This document shows positions 37,899 to 49,482 of a DNA stretch of 64,000 nt, in pieces. The position numbers and the translations under genes are program-made. Origin of the DNA: Lycocorax pyrrhopterus obiensis (taxonomy: Eukaryota > Chordata > Aves > Passeriformes > Paradisaeidae); the NCBI GenBank assembly GCA_014706295.1, contig JACSVZ010000002.1:17902494-17966493 (forward strand), given 5' to 3'. Positions within the stretch are counted from its first letter, which is position 1, and every line of letters starts with the position of its first letter. A model generated the notes under the pieces. It did not search any database, was not told the origin of the DNA, and saw only the letters and a list, made by a program, of their open reading frames with translations.

Positions 37899-39752
37899 GG
37901 AAACTATTATTTCTTAACCAGTCATGCACTTGGAAAGACCAGAAAGTATCTGAATATGTCCAGTAAAGTATACTTTTTGCAGCCACCTCCATTTCAGACA
38001 GATCTCCATTTTAGCAATTACTTTCCAGTGATTGCCCTTGCCTGCAAGCCAGTGTCTTCTCCCTCAATATCAGAAAGTTGCACCTTCAAATAAGCTGGCA
38101 GGCTCTAACCTGCAGACCTCAAAATCAGAATCCCTTGCCATCATACATATTCTCGGCTCATAATTTATTAAAACCAAGCCTGTTAAATACAAAGCTGGTA
38201 TAAAACTCCTGCTCAATAAATTAGATTTCACAGTTTGGAAATAGTTCCACTGCCTTACTGTTGAATTAATGGTTTTCTTTTCTTGGTTTTCTCTGCATGG
38301 CTCACCTTCATACTGGCCATAGAAGAAAACAGGCCTTCTAATATGGAGCTATATAAAGGTAGGTTCATCTTTCTCTGAGCTTCACACACACGGTAGGCAA
38401 GTGTAGACTCAACAACAAAGCTACTGTGTAGCACGGAGACCAATATGACCATCCCCTAACATCAGAAGAGACTACCTGAGCCACTGACTCCATCCCGAGC
38501 AGCACACATGCCCAGACAAGAGGATGTCAAAATCCATCTACACACACACTTAACTCACAGCATGAGCTCCAAACACTCTGTGCCAAACCCATGACCTGAC
38601 ACGAAATGCTACCAGCCTAAGCCACAAGTCAGGAAGAACCAAAGGCATTACTAATTAAGAACAACACCAGTAATGGGAATTTCTTAGGTTAAAAAGCTCA
38701 GGTGATGTTAAATGATACACCATAATCCACATTTCAATGCACAACAAAGAAAGTTTAAAAAAATCAGAAAGTAATTCCTAGATTACAAGATCCAGTCTTA
38801 AAGTCAGTCCAAGTTTCTCCCTTTCTCTCCACACAAACTCAGCTATCAGCTAGCATTACTACCTTTGCAATTGCAGCTAAATGCCACTGTCTGTATGACT
38901 TTGCAACCATTGCACCCAAGATGACAAAATGGTCATTCAAGAGAGAAGTGGCCTCCTGAAGTCAGATGTGCAGGGTCACCATTGCTTCTGGCCAGAGGCT
39001 CTATGCTTGATCAGAGACCATCCAAAAAGCTTTCTCGGGAGGTGCCCCTTCCTAACCAAGGCTGCCACACCAGTTGGGTGTACCTGGCAAAGCAAAAGTA
39101 TCTCTGTCAAAACTGTTTGAGTATTTTGTAAGAATTATCATGTGGTATCAGAAGACACAGCATGGCCAGTCCTCACCCAAAACTCACATGCTTCTTTTTG
39201 CCTGGCTCCTCTCCCAACCCCTGTTTTTCCAGTTTACATCTGTCGACAGGGTTTCAATAAGGATCTGTTTAATGATATGGGCAAATATTCTTGAGTAGGT
39301 TCTCTCTTCTGGAGTAACAAGCCATCATACATGTTTTTCAAGGAGATGGAATAAAAATTCATGATTAATCCATGTGGCACTTTTTCTATGGTAGCTGAGG
39401 GAAAATGTACAAAGTCTCACTCTGAAATCTCTCAATCCCTTCAGGTCCTTGACCTCATGGTGCTGATGCAAAAAATTTCCACTAGATGCTGTGGGATATG
39501 TAGGACATGTAACTCTCCATGTTATTAGTAAATACACCTTCAGTAAATAGTATTTCCCCGAGTTTCAATTGCAATTCCCTTGCCTTTCAACAGAATTAGT
39601 TTATAGGAAAAGCAAAACATATACCTTAAAAAGCCTTAATTCAACCCAGGATGTGTGCACACTGATTTTCCAGGAGGATAAAAGCAGTAACCCTGAAATC
39701 TTATTATCCAGTGAATTGCCTTAAAAATTGAGCATGCCATTTTATTACTTCA
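37899..39752. other. Unique non-coding DNA
   Basis: No repeats or recognisable coding segments. Composition is mixed, with several short open frames on both strands and no splice-site pair that I trust. Confidence 0.45.
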
Positions 39753-39828
39753 AGTAGAAAAAAACCCCAAATTCATCTCTTTGGAGAGGAAGTAGAAAAA
39801 AAAAACAAATTCATCTCTTTGGAGAGGA
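39753..39828. repeat. Tandem duplication, 2 x 38 bp
   Basis: Unit 39753-39790 is followed directly by unit 39791-39828. Each starts AGTAGAAAAA and ends TTCATCTCTTTGGAGAGGA. By eye they differ only at a three-base site (CCC against AAA) in the A-rich part. This is a simple recent local duplication, probably by slippage. Confidence 0.95.
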
Positions 39829-39852
39829 GAAATCCCTCTTCTTTCCCTTTCA

Positions 39853-39872
39853 CCCCCCCCCCCCCTCCCCCC
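39853..39872. repeat. Poly-C tract
   Basis: Thirteen C, one T, then six C (C13-T-C6). It lies just after the 38-bp duplication, downstream of the candidate exon on the minus strand (G-rich in that sense). It is a simple homopolymer tract prone to length errors in sequencing. Confidence 0.95.
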
Positions 39873-39948
39873 AGGAAGAGAAAACAGTAAGAAGTCCAAG
39901 AGAATACAGAAAACCCTGAAGTTTGGTCAGTCCCACTTCAGCCCATAC

Positions 39949-40094
39949 CTGAAGGGCTATTCTGCTTTGAAGATGTGACTTTCTTACTGAGGAATCTTCT
40001 ACCAGGGACCTGATACAAGGTCTCTGGCCCTTCGCTGTGGCAATACGGCACCCACGGTGCTCCATCCCTCTCCACAGAGCTGCGACTGTGGGAT
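39949..40094 (-). CDS. Candidate 146-nt internal exon, gene unknown
   Basis: The minus strand shows a textbook intron end: a branch-point-like CTGATAAT, then the pyrimidine tract TTTCCTCCCCCTGTTCTCCAG. This is followed by 146 bases and the donor CAG|GTATGG (GT at 39948-39947). Four CpGs lie inside, more than in the neighbouring DNA. Two frames are open throughout. The more protein-like one starts after one base and reads SHSRSSVERDGAPWVPYCHS, then a basic, serine-rich end (…SKKVTSSKQNSPSG). It gives 48 codons plus one split base at each side. I do not recognise the protein. The serine- and lysine-rich make-up would fit a disordered cytoplasmic or nuclear segment. It is the strongest exon candidate in the window but is unproven. 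Confidence 0.4.
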
Positions 40095-43000
40095 CTGGAG
40101 AACAGGGGGAGGAAATTAATTATCAGAACTGCTATGCACATTTCAACACTTATTCTTTGGTAAGAATTAGTCTCAGATGATCTACACAGTTATCACCAAG
40201 GACTCAATAAGGCTCGGGTATGATACAACTGCTAATTAAGACATAATTTCTTCAGAAAACCTGCATTATTGAGTGAGTAGGAATGAACTCAGCCTGACTC
40301 TTGGATCACTGAATGAATTTGCAGAGTTCAGAATAAATAATAATAATTTAAAAGAGAAAAATCATAATCCTCGCATATCTTTAACCTTGGCACATATGAA
40401 AATAGAAATTATAAAGACAAAAACCTACTGAATCCTACAGATACTTTTAGGCAATTTTCAGTGCTGAATAGCATGTTAAGTCAATACACTGTTGAAAAAA
40501 TTGTAAGCAAGCACACATGATCCAAAGCAGAAATGGATTCATTCCTCGCTGACTAACACTCAGAAATAACAGAATAAAGTCAAAGTGCCACAAGGAAAAG
40601 AAGTGACATGGAAAGCCACCACTGGGCAGACCCCACAGATGGAGCAGTTGCATTGTTTTCCAAAAGACTTTGATGCTTCTCTCCCAACAGGGCAAAGTAA
40701 AACAGTTACAGCTTTGAATACATTGGGGAGGATTTTTCTGGTTTAATTTAGCTTCACCTCTTACAGTCAACTTGTAAATAACAGGCAGTTACGAGGAAAG
40801 TCCAGCCCGAATGCGCTCCTACAGGAAGCTCCCATTCAACTAGAATGACTTGCTGCCACCAAACTCCCCTCCTGCCCACCGACAGCCAACAGCATTTTTT
40901 CCCCAATAGAAGGGAAGATACCAACCAGTCACCCATAAAAGATTAGCCCTGAATCTCATGGGCATCCGACCATTCAAAAAAAACCCCCAAAATTTATCAA
41001 CTTTTCAAGAAAGGAAATAATCTAATTGTTCCTAGATTCCAGATACAAATTTAAAGATGCAAGGAAATTGAAAAGGAAAATGTAACCACTTGGGAATGAA
41101 CAGATAGCCAGAAGATAGGATTGCTCATAAAATAACCAGCAATCATCATGCAAAGGGACCAGGAAAAAAAAGGTCCTGTGAGAAGGATATACGATTTTAA
41201 AACTTCTTTCCAACCTTTAACAACTAGGATATTAATTACAGTTTAAGACCAAAAAGAAAAAAAAAAGAATAATTATCTCATAAATACTACATCAAAATTC
41301 AAAGTTTCTGAATAAAAAACCTGATAAATCCAAATTATTTGTGTAACACAAGTAATCATACAATATAAAATGAAGGCTGAAACAATGACACATATTTAAA
41401 CACATATTGTCTTCCCCACTCTGCAAACAAATATGTTAGTAATGTAAGAAAGGAGAAGAAAAAGAGAAAAAAAAGGAGAGAAAAAAGAAGTTCAATTAAA
41501 TAAAGTTTAAGGGTGAGAAAGTAGAATAAAATTTAAAACAATCAAAGACAACATTTCTATTTCACCACGTTGTAAATGTGAAACAAAATTGGGTGATTGA
41601 TAGACTGCTACATAAGATAATGCATTATATGACCTCTGAGCAGTAACAAACTACAGCTCCTCCTTCCAAGCTTGAAAGTGCAGAGACAATACTGAACTAA
41701 GTGTAAATGTGAATTACATAAACATTTGACAATTTTTATTACATTAACACAGGAAAATATCATTACTGTATACTTACGATGCTGATAGAATGGCACACAC
41801 AGTGTGCCACTTTTTTAATGTGCTTTACAACATTTTAATGATTGTTAGAAAATATTTCCTTGCAATTAAACTAATTCAGCTCTTTTTTTCTACAGAAGAA
41901 GTGTTAAGAATGTAATCCTCAGAGTTTCCCTCTCCTATTACTGTTCATTGCAGATTTTCTTTTTGGGTGGAGCTCTTTGTCTTCCCTTTCTTACATCCCT
42001 TAGATTCCCAACTCCCTTACTCTTGAGTGTCTTGTGAGGTCTGGTTTTTCCTTCCTCAGACAGTTACTTTTTCCCTTGCAGCAAAGAGGTGCCCAGACTT
42101 AGCAAGCAGTTCATTGGGAATCTCATAACAACTTTATATTTTAGAATTACTTGGGAACTACGTTTGAGGGTCTTTCATGATTACTTTATAACTCATTGCC
42201 AAGCAGGCCAGTTACAGACTCAAATGAAGAGGTCCATTCAGCTTTATTTTTAAAAGTCCATGATAAGACAGTGATACTTATGGAGCCAGACTATCTGGCA
42301 GCAGATGCACAGAATTACTTTAGCAGGAATTCTTGTCAAAAACTGTCTGGAGTTTGTGATTTTATATGCTTTTAGAAATAACTATCATAAAACAGGTAGC
42401 TGAGAAAAAAATACATGTTACTTGCTTATCCCACTTTAACAAAAACCCTGTGGGAAAAGCTTTCTCAGTATTCTCATAAATTATTACAAGGAATTTTCCA
42501 AGAAGGGGGAAGAAAGGGGGGAGTGAGAATGAAATGGCCAAAAAAGCCATTTCATAATAAACTGGATTTGCATGACTGCAGACAAAATCCATACTTGCCT
42601 CAGGAGGGGCTGATGTAATGCACCCACCCCAAAACCACCTCTTTCCTACTGCCAGGTTGTGGCATGCAACTGTCAGGCACTGGCTATGAGAAAGGCATCC
42701 TAAAAAGCCATCAACAAGTGGGTTACAGCTGCCACTCCTGTACTAAAGTGTGCTAACAGGGAAATTCAGGAACAGCAACCATTATTTTTACCCTCTTGTG
42801 TGGTATTCTATAGCATATATCAAGTTTAACCTGTCTTTGCTTCTGTCAAAGCCAATATAGAACCTTCTCAAGGGCTTCTCCTATGTCCCTATGTCCCTGA
42901 CTCTTGCTGTCCTTTTACAGGGACATCAATTACAGCCAACTTCCTACTACTCTATCTACACAAAGGTTTCCAGGATCAACTCCATCTATGTGACCACTGA

Positions 43001-46000
43001 TCCTCTAGCTTCAGCTAATCACAATGATTCCTAAAAAGGCAGTGATTTGTCTGTGAAAAACAGTAGCAGCATTTCTATCTTTAGAAAATCACATGTTAAA
43101 AAAAAGAGAAGTAACATGACCTCTCAGGGTAGCCTATGACCTTTTAGCTTTCAAACTTCCCATGTAGTGGAAATTGCATTTTCAAGGGCCAGTCCCTGAC
43201 ACCATGGCTGGAGTGAAAGCAGAGGACAACCTCCAGCCCAGAACACTGAACTGACACGTGAGCACCATTAAGAGCACGGGAGAGTAGATTTTTCAGATAA
43301 GAGTTAAAGGACACTTCGAGAACAGGAAAAGAGATTATTACAGTGATTACTTGATACATAGGACAGCCAAGAGAAATGTAAAACAGCCTCATGCAACATG
43401 GAGAGGAAAAGCAGAAGAGACTAGTATGCAGGGAGCAGACAATAGAGCTTTAGATGGAAGTATTTAAATAAGAGGTTTTTAAAAATCTATACATGCTACT
43501 CTATAAAGGACTTAATTACTGCAAAACATTATGCTACATTTCCTTCTTCCTATACCAGCAGGCCACTCACAGTATGTTATGAGAAGATATGGACACATAA
43601 AATCATTGACTTAATTAATTCTTGCATATATCAAGAGAAAACCATATCCACAGGAATACAGCTGACACAGAAAGGAAATATCAGCAGACTTGTTCAGTGT
43701 TAGTCTGGAGCATCACATCAGCAGACATGACCCAGCCTGAGGGCCAAGGCAGCAGCTTCAAACACAGTCCAGTGTTCGAATGCACCACTCTGGGGCAGTG
43801 CCCATCTGCTGTCTCTGAAGCTAGTGAAGCCTTGCACCCACAGGTCTGGCCCACCCAAAAGAAGCTGACCTCTTGCTGACTGGGAGCAACTGGTTAGCTG
43901 CAGGAATGAGGGCTGGTTGTTCCAGGCCACACTGAGCTCTAAACAGCTGCTGGAGTTCACACCAATGCCCTTATCCTGCTTGCTAGCCCAGGTGTAACCT
44001 ACAGGACCAGTTTCAGGTCTGAGCTAACACAAATCTGTATCTCATACTGTGATTTACTTCGCTGACGTCTGAGCAAGCCTTGGGGGTGCCACAGCACCAA
44101 GACAATTATAGTAGCTGGAGAAAGAGCAACTCACTAATCAAGCCCAGTACCCTCTTTCTCCTCAGAACCATATTTAGCTCCTTTTAAATTATTTGCTGAG
44201 TTCCCTATTACAAGCACTTATATTTTTTGCCCTTGACACCCTCATTACAAAGCTACTCCCCAGTACTTTTTTGTAGAGATGTTCTTTTCCATTTCTATTT
44301 AAAAATGTCACTCAAATGCAGTGTCCTTTTCTCCAAAACGTCTCCCTTGGCTTCAGATATGCATTCCAGATATATACTATTCCTAAGCGGGGGGGGAAGA
44401 CTTGACTTCAATATTCAAGCCACTTTTTTTATTCGAGCCGCACAGCCCAGCAGACTTAGATAAACTAAGGAATCAGATTAATGCAGTCTGTCCTTTCCAA
44501 ACCCAAAACCTTACATGCATGTTTGTACATATCTTTCCATGCATTTTAACTTGTGAAAACTCAATCCAAGCCTATTTACTTGAGCCAGCTGTTTTAATGG
44601 CCTCATTACTTACCCAAACCCACATCTCAATAAGGTTGGAGAAGCTGCCAAACGATTTGGCTGAACTTCCTAAAGGCCCCATGACAAATGGTAACTATCA
44701 TTTTGTTATCTCAATGATAGGAAGGTCTGGTTGAATTCTCCAGTTCTGGATGATAAAAGAAGAGTGGCAAGTTTCTGCTTTCCACCCACCATTAACAAGA
44801 AGATTGTGACTGCTCGGACATCCAGGCATTTCCTGAATGTGCAATGCATACCCTGTCACCTCTAGGCTCAAACCCTGGAATTCTTGGTAAATCAGGCAAA
44901 ACCCTTGGGGTATAGTCAAAAACCAGAGCACCTGCTGCTTGTTACCTTTCTGAAACCAGAGCTTCAACCTCTGAACTTTGCAATCAGCCAGGACACTGCT
45001 GGTTTTCCACCACAGCAGTTAAGTGAAGACATTTACCCAGATCACTGCAGCACAAGAGTGTCAATGAGGACACAGAGAGCCTCAGAGGTGCTCCCTCAGA
45101 GTTCAAGCTCAACTCCCTGACACCTGAAGCTGACTGGTTCACTTTCAGACTGTGGAAAATCAGGTTTCTGAGCAGACAGATGGGAATGGCTGAAGTTCTC
45201 CAAGAAACCTCAGGATGGAGTGCTTCTGAGAGAATATATCTGCTTTAGTGCCTGCTTTCATGCAGCCAGTTGTTTTGCAGTGACCATTACTGTATTTCAG
45301 TGGAGAATTAATCCTACCCTGACATTCAACTGAAAGGGAAAGATTGTTCTTTGTTTTAATTATTTATTGATCTTTTATGAGACAGAAGGAAAATTACATA
45401 TGAGAATGAGGAAGTTCGAGTTGCTTGACAGTATCAATTTTCTCCAGTTCTGCTTCTAGAAAATAGTAATCTCCACTTAATTGCACCAGAAGGAGCCCCA
45501 ATTATGAGAGCTGTGGCCTAAAACTTCATCCTGAGACTTGTCTAAAATGAAGCCTGATGTGCACTGTCTGCCTCTCTGCAGCCTTCTGTTTGCTGGCCCC
45601 ATCAGTGTATTTCCATCACTTCTGACGTGTCACTCAAAGTGCTGCAATAATAATAAGCAAGACAACGTGGCATGGGAGAGAACAACAGAGACATTTAAAA
45701 AGCCATGCATGAGGCAAGGGATATCTGAAAGAGCAGGAAAATAAGAAACTGCTTCTGTGCAGAACTGCTGCTACTATAAGACTGCATATAACTGTCACAA
45801 AATACATCCAAGACACATAGACTCCCCTGAGATTGTTTCTACAAATGAACTTCTCCTCCACCTCCAAAAAGTATTTCGGCTGACAACTTTTCAACTGCCT
45901 GACATTTCAAGCTTTTCCTGTTACCTCAAAAAAATGACATCTGTGAGCTCCTAGATATGATCTTCTACATCACCAAGAGAGAGATTCTGTTAAACATTAA

Positions 46001-46760
46001 AACATTTAAATGGTCTAAAAAATCTCTCATATATGATAGTTAGGGTTTCTCTGATCATGAGTTTTACTACCATAATACTGAAAAACAGCTCTGCTCAACA
46101 GCAGCTGTACACTACGGGGAGCCCCAGCTCTCCACACCACCAGCTCAGGAGCCAGGAATGGGCTCCCAGCAGGGGCAAGCCCAAATGAAGTGAAATCAAA
46201 AGTCCACTGTTTCAAGATTTCCTGTAACACCAGCAACTCATCCTGGGAAGTCTGGCTACAAGTGAAAGAGGTCTCCTCACACTTACTCTTCAGCAATGTA
46301 GAAACCATTCAATCCCGAGGATGCATCCAGACCACGTGGAGTCAGCGGAGAGAAGCGGCACCTCTGGAGTTCAGGCACTCACAGTCATGCAACGGGACAT
46401 GATACAGAAGTAAATACAAATGGAGTTTAAAGCATTAGAGAAGGAGGGGAGAAATTAATTCTCTGTACAGAGATGACTAAATAGCTGCAATCCTATGGGA
46501 GGTCTCCTCTTTCTCACTGCACCATATTGTAAGTGGCTCTTCCCACCCCTCTCCCTCCTCACCAGACTAAGACTGCCCAGAATACACTACTCCAGCCTTT
46601 ATTAAAGATAAAATCGAAATCATCCTTCCTAGCACAGATCAACAGCTAAAGAAATTACCTCAACAATATTCTCAAGATCCCAGCAGTATCTGACTCAGTT
46701 TTTATGACCCATTACCTGGGTATCTCACCAACCATGTCACGTTGTTTCTTTCATATTTAT
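40095..46760. other. Unique non-coding DNA
   Basis: Apart from small A-rich stretches (for example 41455-41490) nothing is recognised. Open frames at 43622-43960 and 44402-44967 overlap on opposite strands and show no domain. Confidence 0.45.
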
Positions 46761-46790
46761 CAACTATTCATGTTCCAACTATTCATGTCA
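46761..46790. repeat. Tandem duplication, 2 x 15 bp
   Basis: CAACTATTCATGT occurs twice with a 15-base period (46761-46775 and 46776-46790); only the last two bases of the units differ. Confidence 0.9.
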
Positions 46791-47157
46791 ACCTTTTAGG
46801 AAAAAAAAAAGTAGCAACGTTTACACTTTTCCTTCTCAGAGTGCCTTCAGACACTTGGCTAGAATTCAAACTTTGAATTTAGTGCTCTTAATTGTGGGGT
46901 GTTTTCCTATCGGGCTCCTATATTAGACTGCTGGCGCCTACCAACTCATAAATTTGTCTCTACTTTTTTAGTATTTTTCGTGCATCTTGTCTTAGCAAAA
47001 GTTCAAAAGTTCAGTAGAAAAACACTACTTATCTCTCTGTTTGCTGAAAAGTCTTATGACAGGTAACGTCAAGAAATTTAACACAATTATGACAACTAAA
47101 TTACACAGTACTACATAGATCTTACAAGGTTGCAGAAAACATTGTAAGTAATTATGT

Positions 47158-47217
47158 TGTTGTTAAGAGGTTTACACTGCCTCAAAATGTTGTTAAGAGG
47201 TTTACACTGCCTCACCA
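47158..47217. repeat. Tandem duplication, 2 x 30 bp
   Basis: The 27 bases from TGTTGTTAAGAGG to CACTGCCTCA (47158-47184) recur exactly at 47188-47214. Including the spacer, the period is 30 bp. This is a recent local duplication. Confidence 0.95.
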
Positions 47218-47596
47218 ACACATACTGAGACCTAAATCTGAACTGCTAATAAGTGCATCAGTAAATTTTATAAGGAGTCAGACTGAATTACACCATGGCA
47301 GGATGTCACTTAGTTTGTTTATTGCTTTCCTAATTGATAAAGGAGTATTAACAGCTGATTCTTTACTAATCTATGCATCCTGGAGGACTGTGTAAAAGAT
47401 TTTTCCATAGTACAAGAAGCCTGTTTCTCCCTCTGCCCTATCAACATCCACCAACAAAGGCACAGAGAGACAATTCTAAAATACCTTTCCTTGGAGAAGA
47501 TCCAAGTGTGGAGGGAAGCAAGCACAAGGTTGCAACCTGTGCTTGGAAGAAGTTATTTTTCTGTCAAGTGGGATGGAATGCACCACCTGGAACAAA

Positions 47597-47763
47597 GGTA
47601 CTTTCTGTGTACACAGAAAAGCATACAATGCATGGGAAAATGGAATAGAAAAAAGCAATCATCATTTAATGGACAACAACTTACCTTCACAGATATTTTA
47701 AAGTGTTACTGATTTACAAAAATGAGTATGTGAATAAATTTACCAAAAAAAAAAAAAAAAAAA
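47597..47763 (+). other. Possible poly(A)-tailed retrocopy fragment
   Basis: An AATAAA signal at 47733-47738 is followed within a few bases by a run of 19 A (47745-47763). The eight-base word GGAACAAA occurs directly after the A run (47764-47771) and again at 47589-47596. The arrangement is therefore short direct repeat, ~150 bp body, poly(A), direct repeat, as expected of a 5'-truncated retroposed transcript. The body matches nothing I know, and the distance from signal to tail is shorter than usual. The eight-base repeat is short enough to be chance. Confidence 0.3.
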
Positions 47764-48395
47764 GGAACAAATGAAGAAAATATACTCATAGAAATAGAGT
47801 GGCTGCCTCTACTGGATTTTCTTCAGTAAATGCAGGATATTATATGCAGAAATGAATCTTAGTCAATATTACCTTTCCCTCGTAGTTCTTGCAAGGGATC
47901 TGTGCAAGGATATTGAACAAAGAGTACCACCAAAAAAGTTCTTAATTTAATTAGTAAGCACATTCAAGCACCAATATCAATCATTCCCTATAATCAAATT
48001 CTCCCTGTTACATTGGGCTAAAAGAAAATCACCTTTGTTGACAGAGAATATTTATTTTTAAATTCCAAACTAATGTGTACCCTCCTAGCGCTTGTATCTC
48101 TGCAACTCTATAAGCAGCAGACTCAGGCTGGTAACAGCTGAGTGGTTTCCAACTTGCACTCCTTCAAAAATTACCATCAGCATGTACAAATGTCCCGCTG
48201 TTTCCTGGTGATTTAACTGCTTAAATAGGAGCCTACACTACAGGCCAGATAATGACAAGTGTCAGTTAAAAGAGAAAAAAGAACAAACCAACCAGTTCTC
48301 CTAGGATAAAAAAGTTGTTGTTCTCTCTGACTAATTAAGCTGTGACAGATTTTGTTTGTTTGTTGCCCTTTTTTTTTTTTAATGGATTGGGATTG

Positions 48396-49482
48396 CATGC
48401 CGAGGTTTTGGTAGCAGAGGGGCTACAGAGGTGGCTTCCGTGAGAAACTGCCAGAAGTTTCCCCCATGTCCAACAGAGCCAATTCCAGCCAGCTCCAGCT
48501 TCCTCTGGCCAGGGCTGAGCCCATCAGCGATGCTGGTGGCATCCCTGCAGAAACATATTTAAAGAAACTGCTAGGAATAGCAGCAGTCCCGAAAGGAGTG
48601 AGAACATGTAAGAGAAACAACTCTGCAGACACCAAGGTCAGTGAAGAAGGAGGGAGAGGAGGTGCTCCAGGCACTGGAGCTGAGATTCCCCTGCAGCCCC
48701 ATGGTGAGGCAGCTGTGACCCTGCAGCCCATGGAGGGCCACGGGGGAGCAGAGCTCCACCTGCAGCCTATGTAGGACCCCACCTTGGAGCACGTGGATTC
48801 CCAAGGGAGGCTATGACTCCATGGGAAGACCACACTGCAGCAGGGTCCTGGCAGGATCTGTAGAGAGAGAAGTTTATGCTAGAGCAGGTTTTCTGACAGG
48901 ACTTGTTATCCTGTGAGGGACCCATGCTGGAGCACCCTGTTCCTGAAGGACTGCACGTAATGGAAGGGACCCATACTGGAGCAGTTTGGGAAGAGCTGTG
49001 GCCCCTGGGAAGGACTCACACTGGAGGAGTCTATGGAAGACTCTCTCCTGTGGGAGGGACCCCGCACTGGAGCAGGGGAAGACTGGGAGGAGTCCTCTCC
49101 CTGAGGAGGAAGGAAGCGTAGAGACAATGTGTGATGAACTGACCACAGCCCCAATTCCCTATATCCCTGTGCTGCTGGGGGGAGGAGGTAGAGAAAATGG
49201 GGACTGAAGTCGAGCCCAGGAGGAAGGGAGGGAGGGATAGGGGGAAGGTATTTAAGATTCAGTTTTTATTTTGCATTACCCTGCTCTAAGCTATTACCTA
49301 TCAAATCAAGCTCATTTTCCCAAATCAGGTCTGTTTTACCCATAACCTGGTGAGTGATCTCCCTGTCCTTATCTGAACTCATGATCTTTCATTCTATTTT
49401 CTCTCCCCTTTCCAGCTGAGGAGGGGAGTGGTAGAGCAGCTTTGGTGGGTACCTGGTGTCCAACCAGGGTCAACCCACCACA
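48396..49482. mobile_element. Long bird interspersed repeat (probable LTR), copy 2
   Basis: Same family and orientation as 19364-20399, and more complete in the core. TATA-like TATTTAAA lies at 48556-48563 and donor-like AAG|GTCAGTG has GT at 48637-48638. Tandem-like units with CTGGAGCA cores occur across about 48780-49080. The pyrimidine tract TTTTCTCTCCCCTTTCCAG has AG at 49414-49415, and the end is GGTCAACCCACCACA at 49482. Near the right end GGTGGG (49444-49449) pairs with CCCACC (49474-49479), and CCTGGT (49452-49457) pairs with ACCAGG (49463-49468), forming a terminal stem-loop. The minus strand would begin TGTGGTGGG, LTR-like. Left boundary and orientation are uncertain. A T12 run lies just before it. 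Confidence 0.78.

Noticed and set aside
48423..49154. Frames on both strands up to 136 codons
   Set aside because: Same cause: they fall in the second copy of the long repeat and mirror the frames of the first.
19364..49482. One large provirus flanked by two LTRs
   Set aside because: The copies are 28 kb apart, no gag, pol or env sequence lies between them, and an unrelated CR1 and SINE do.
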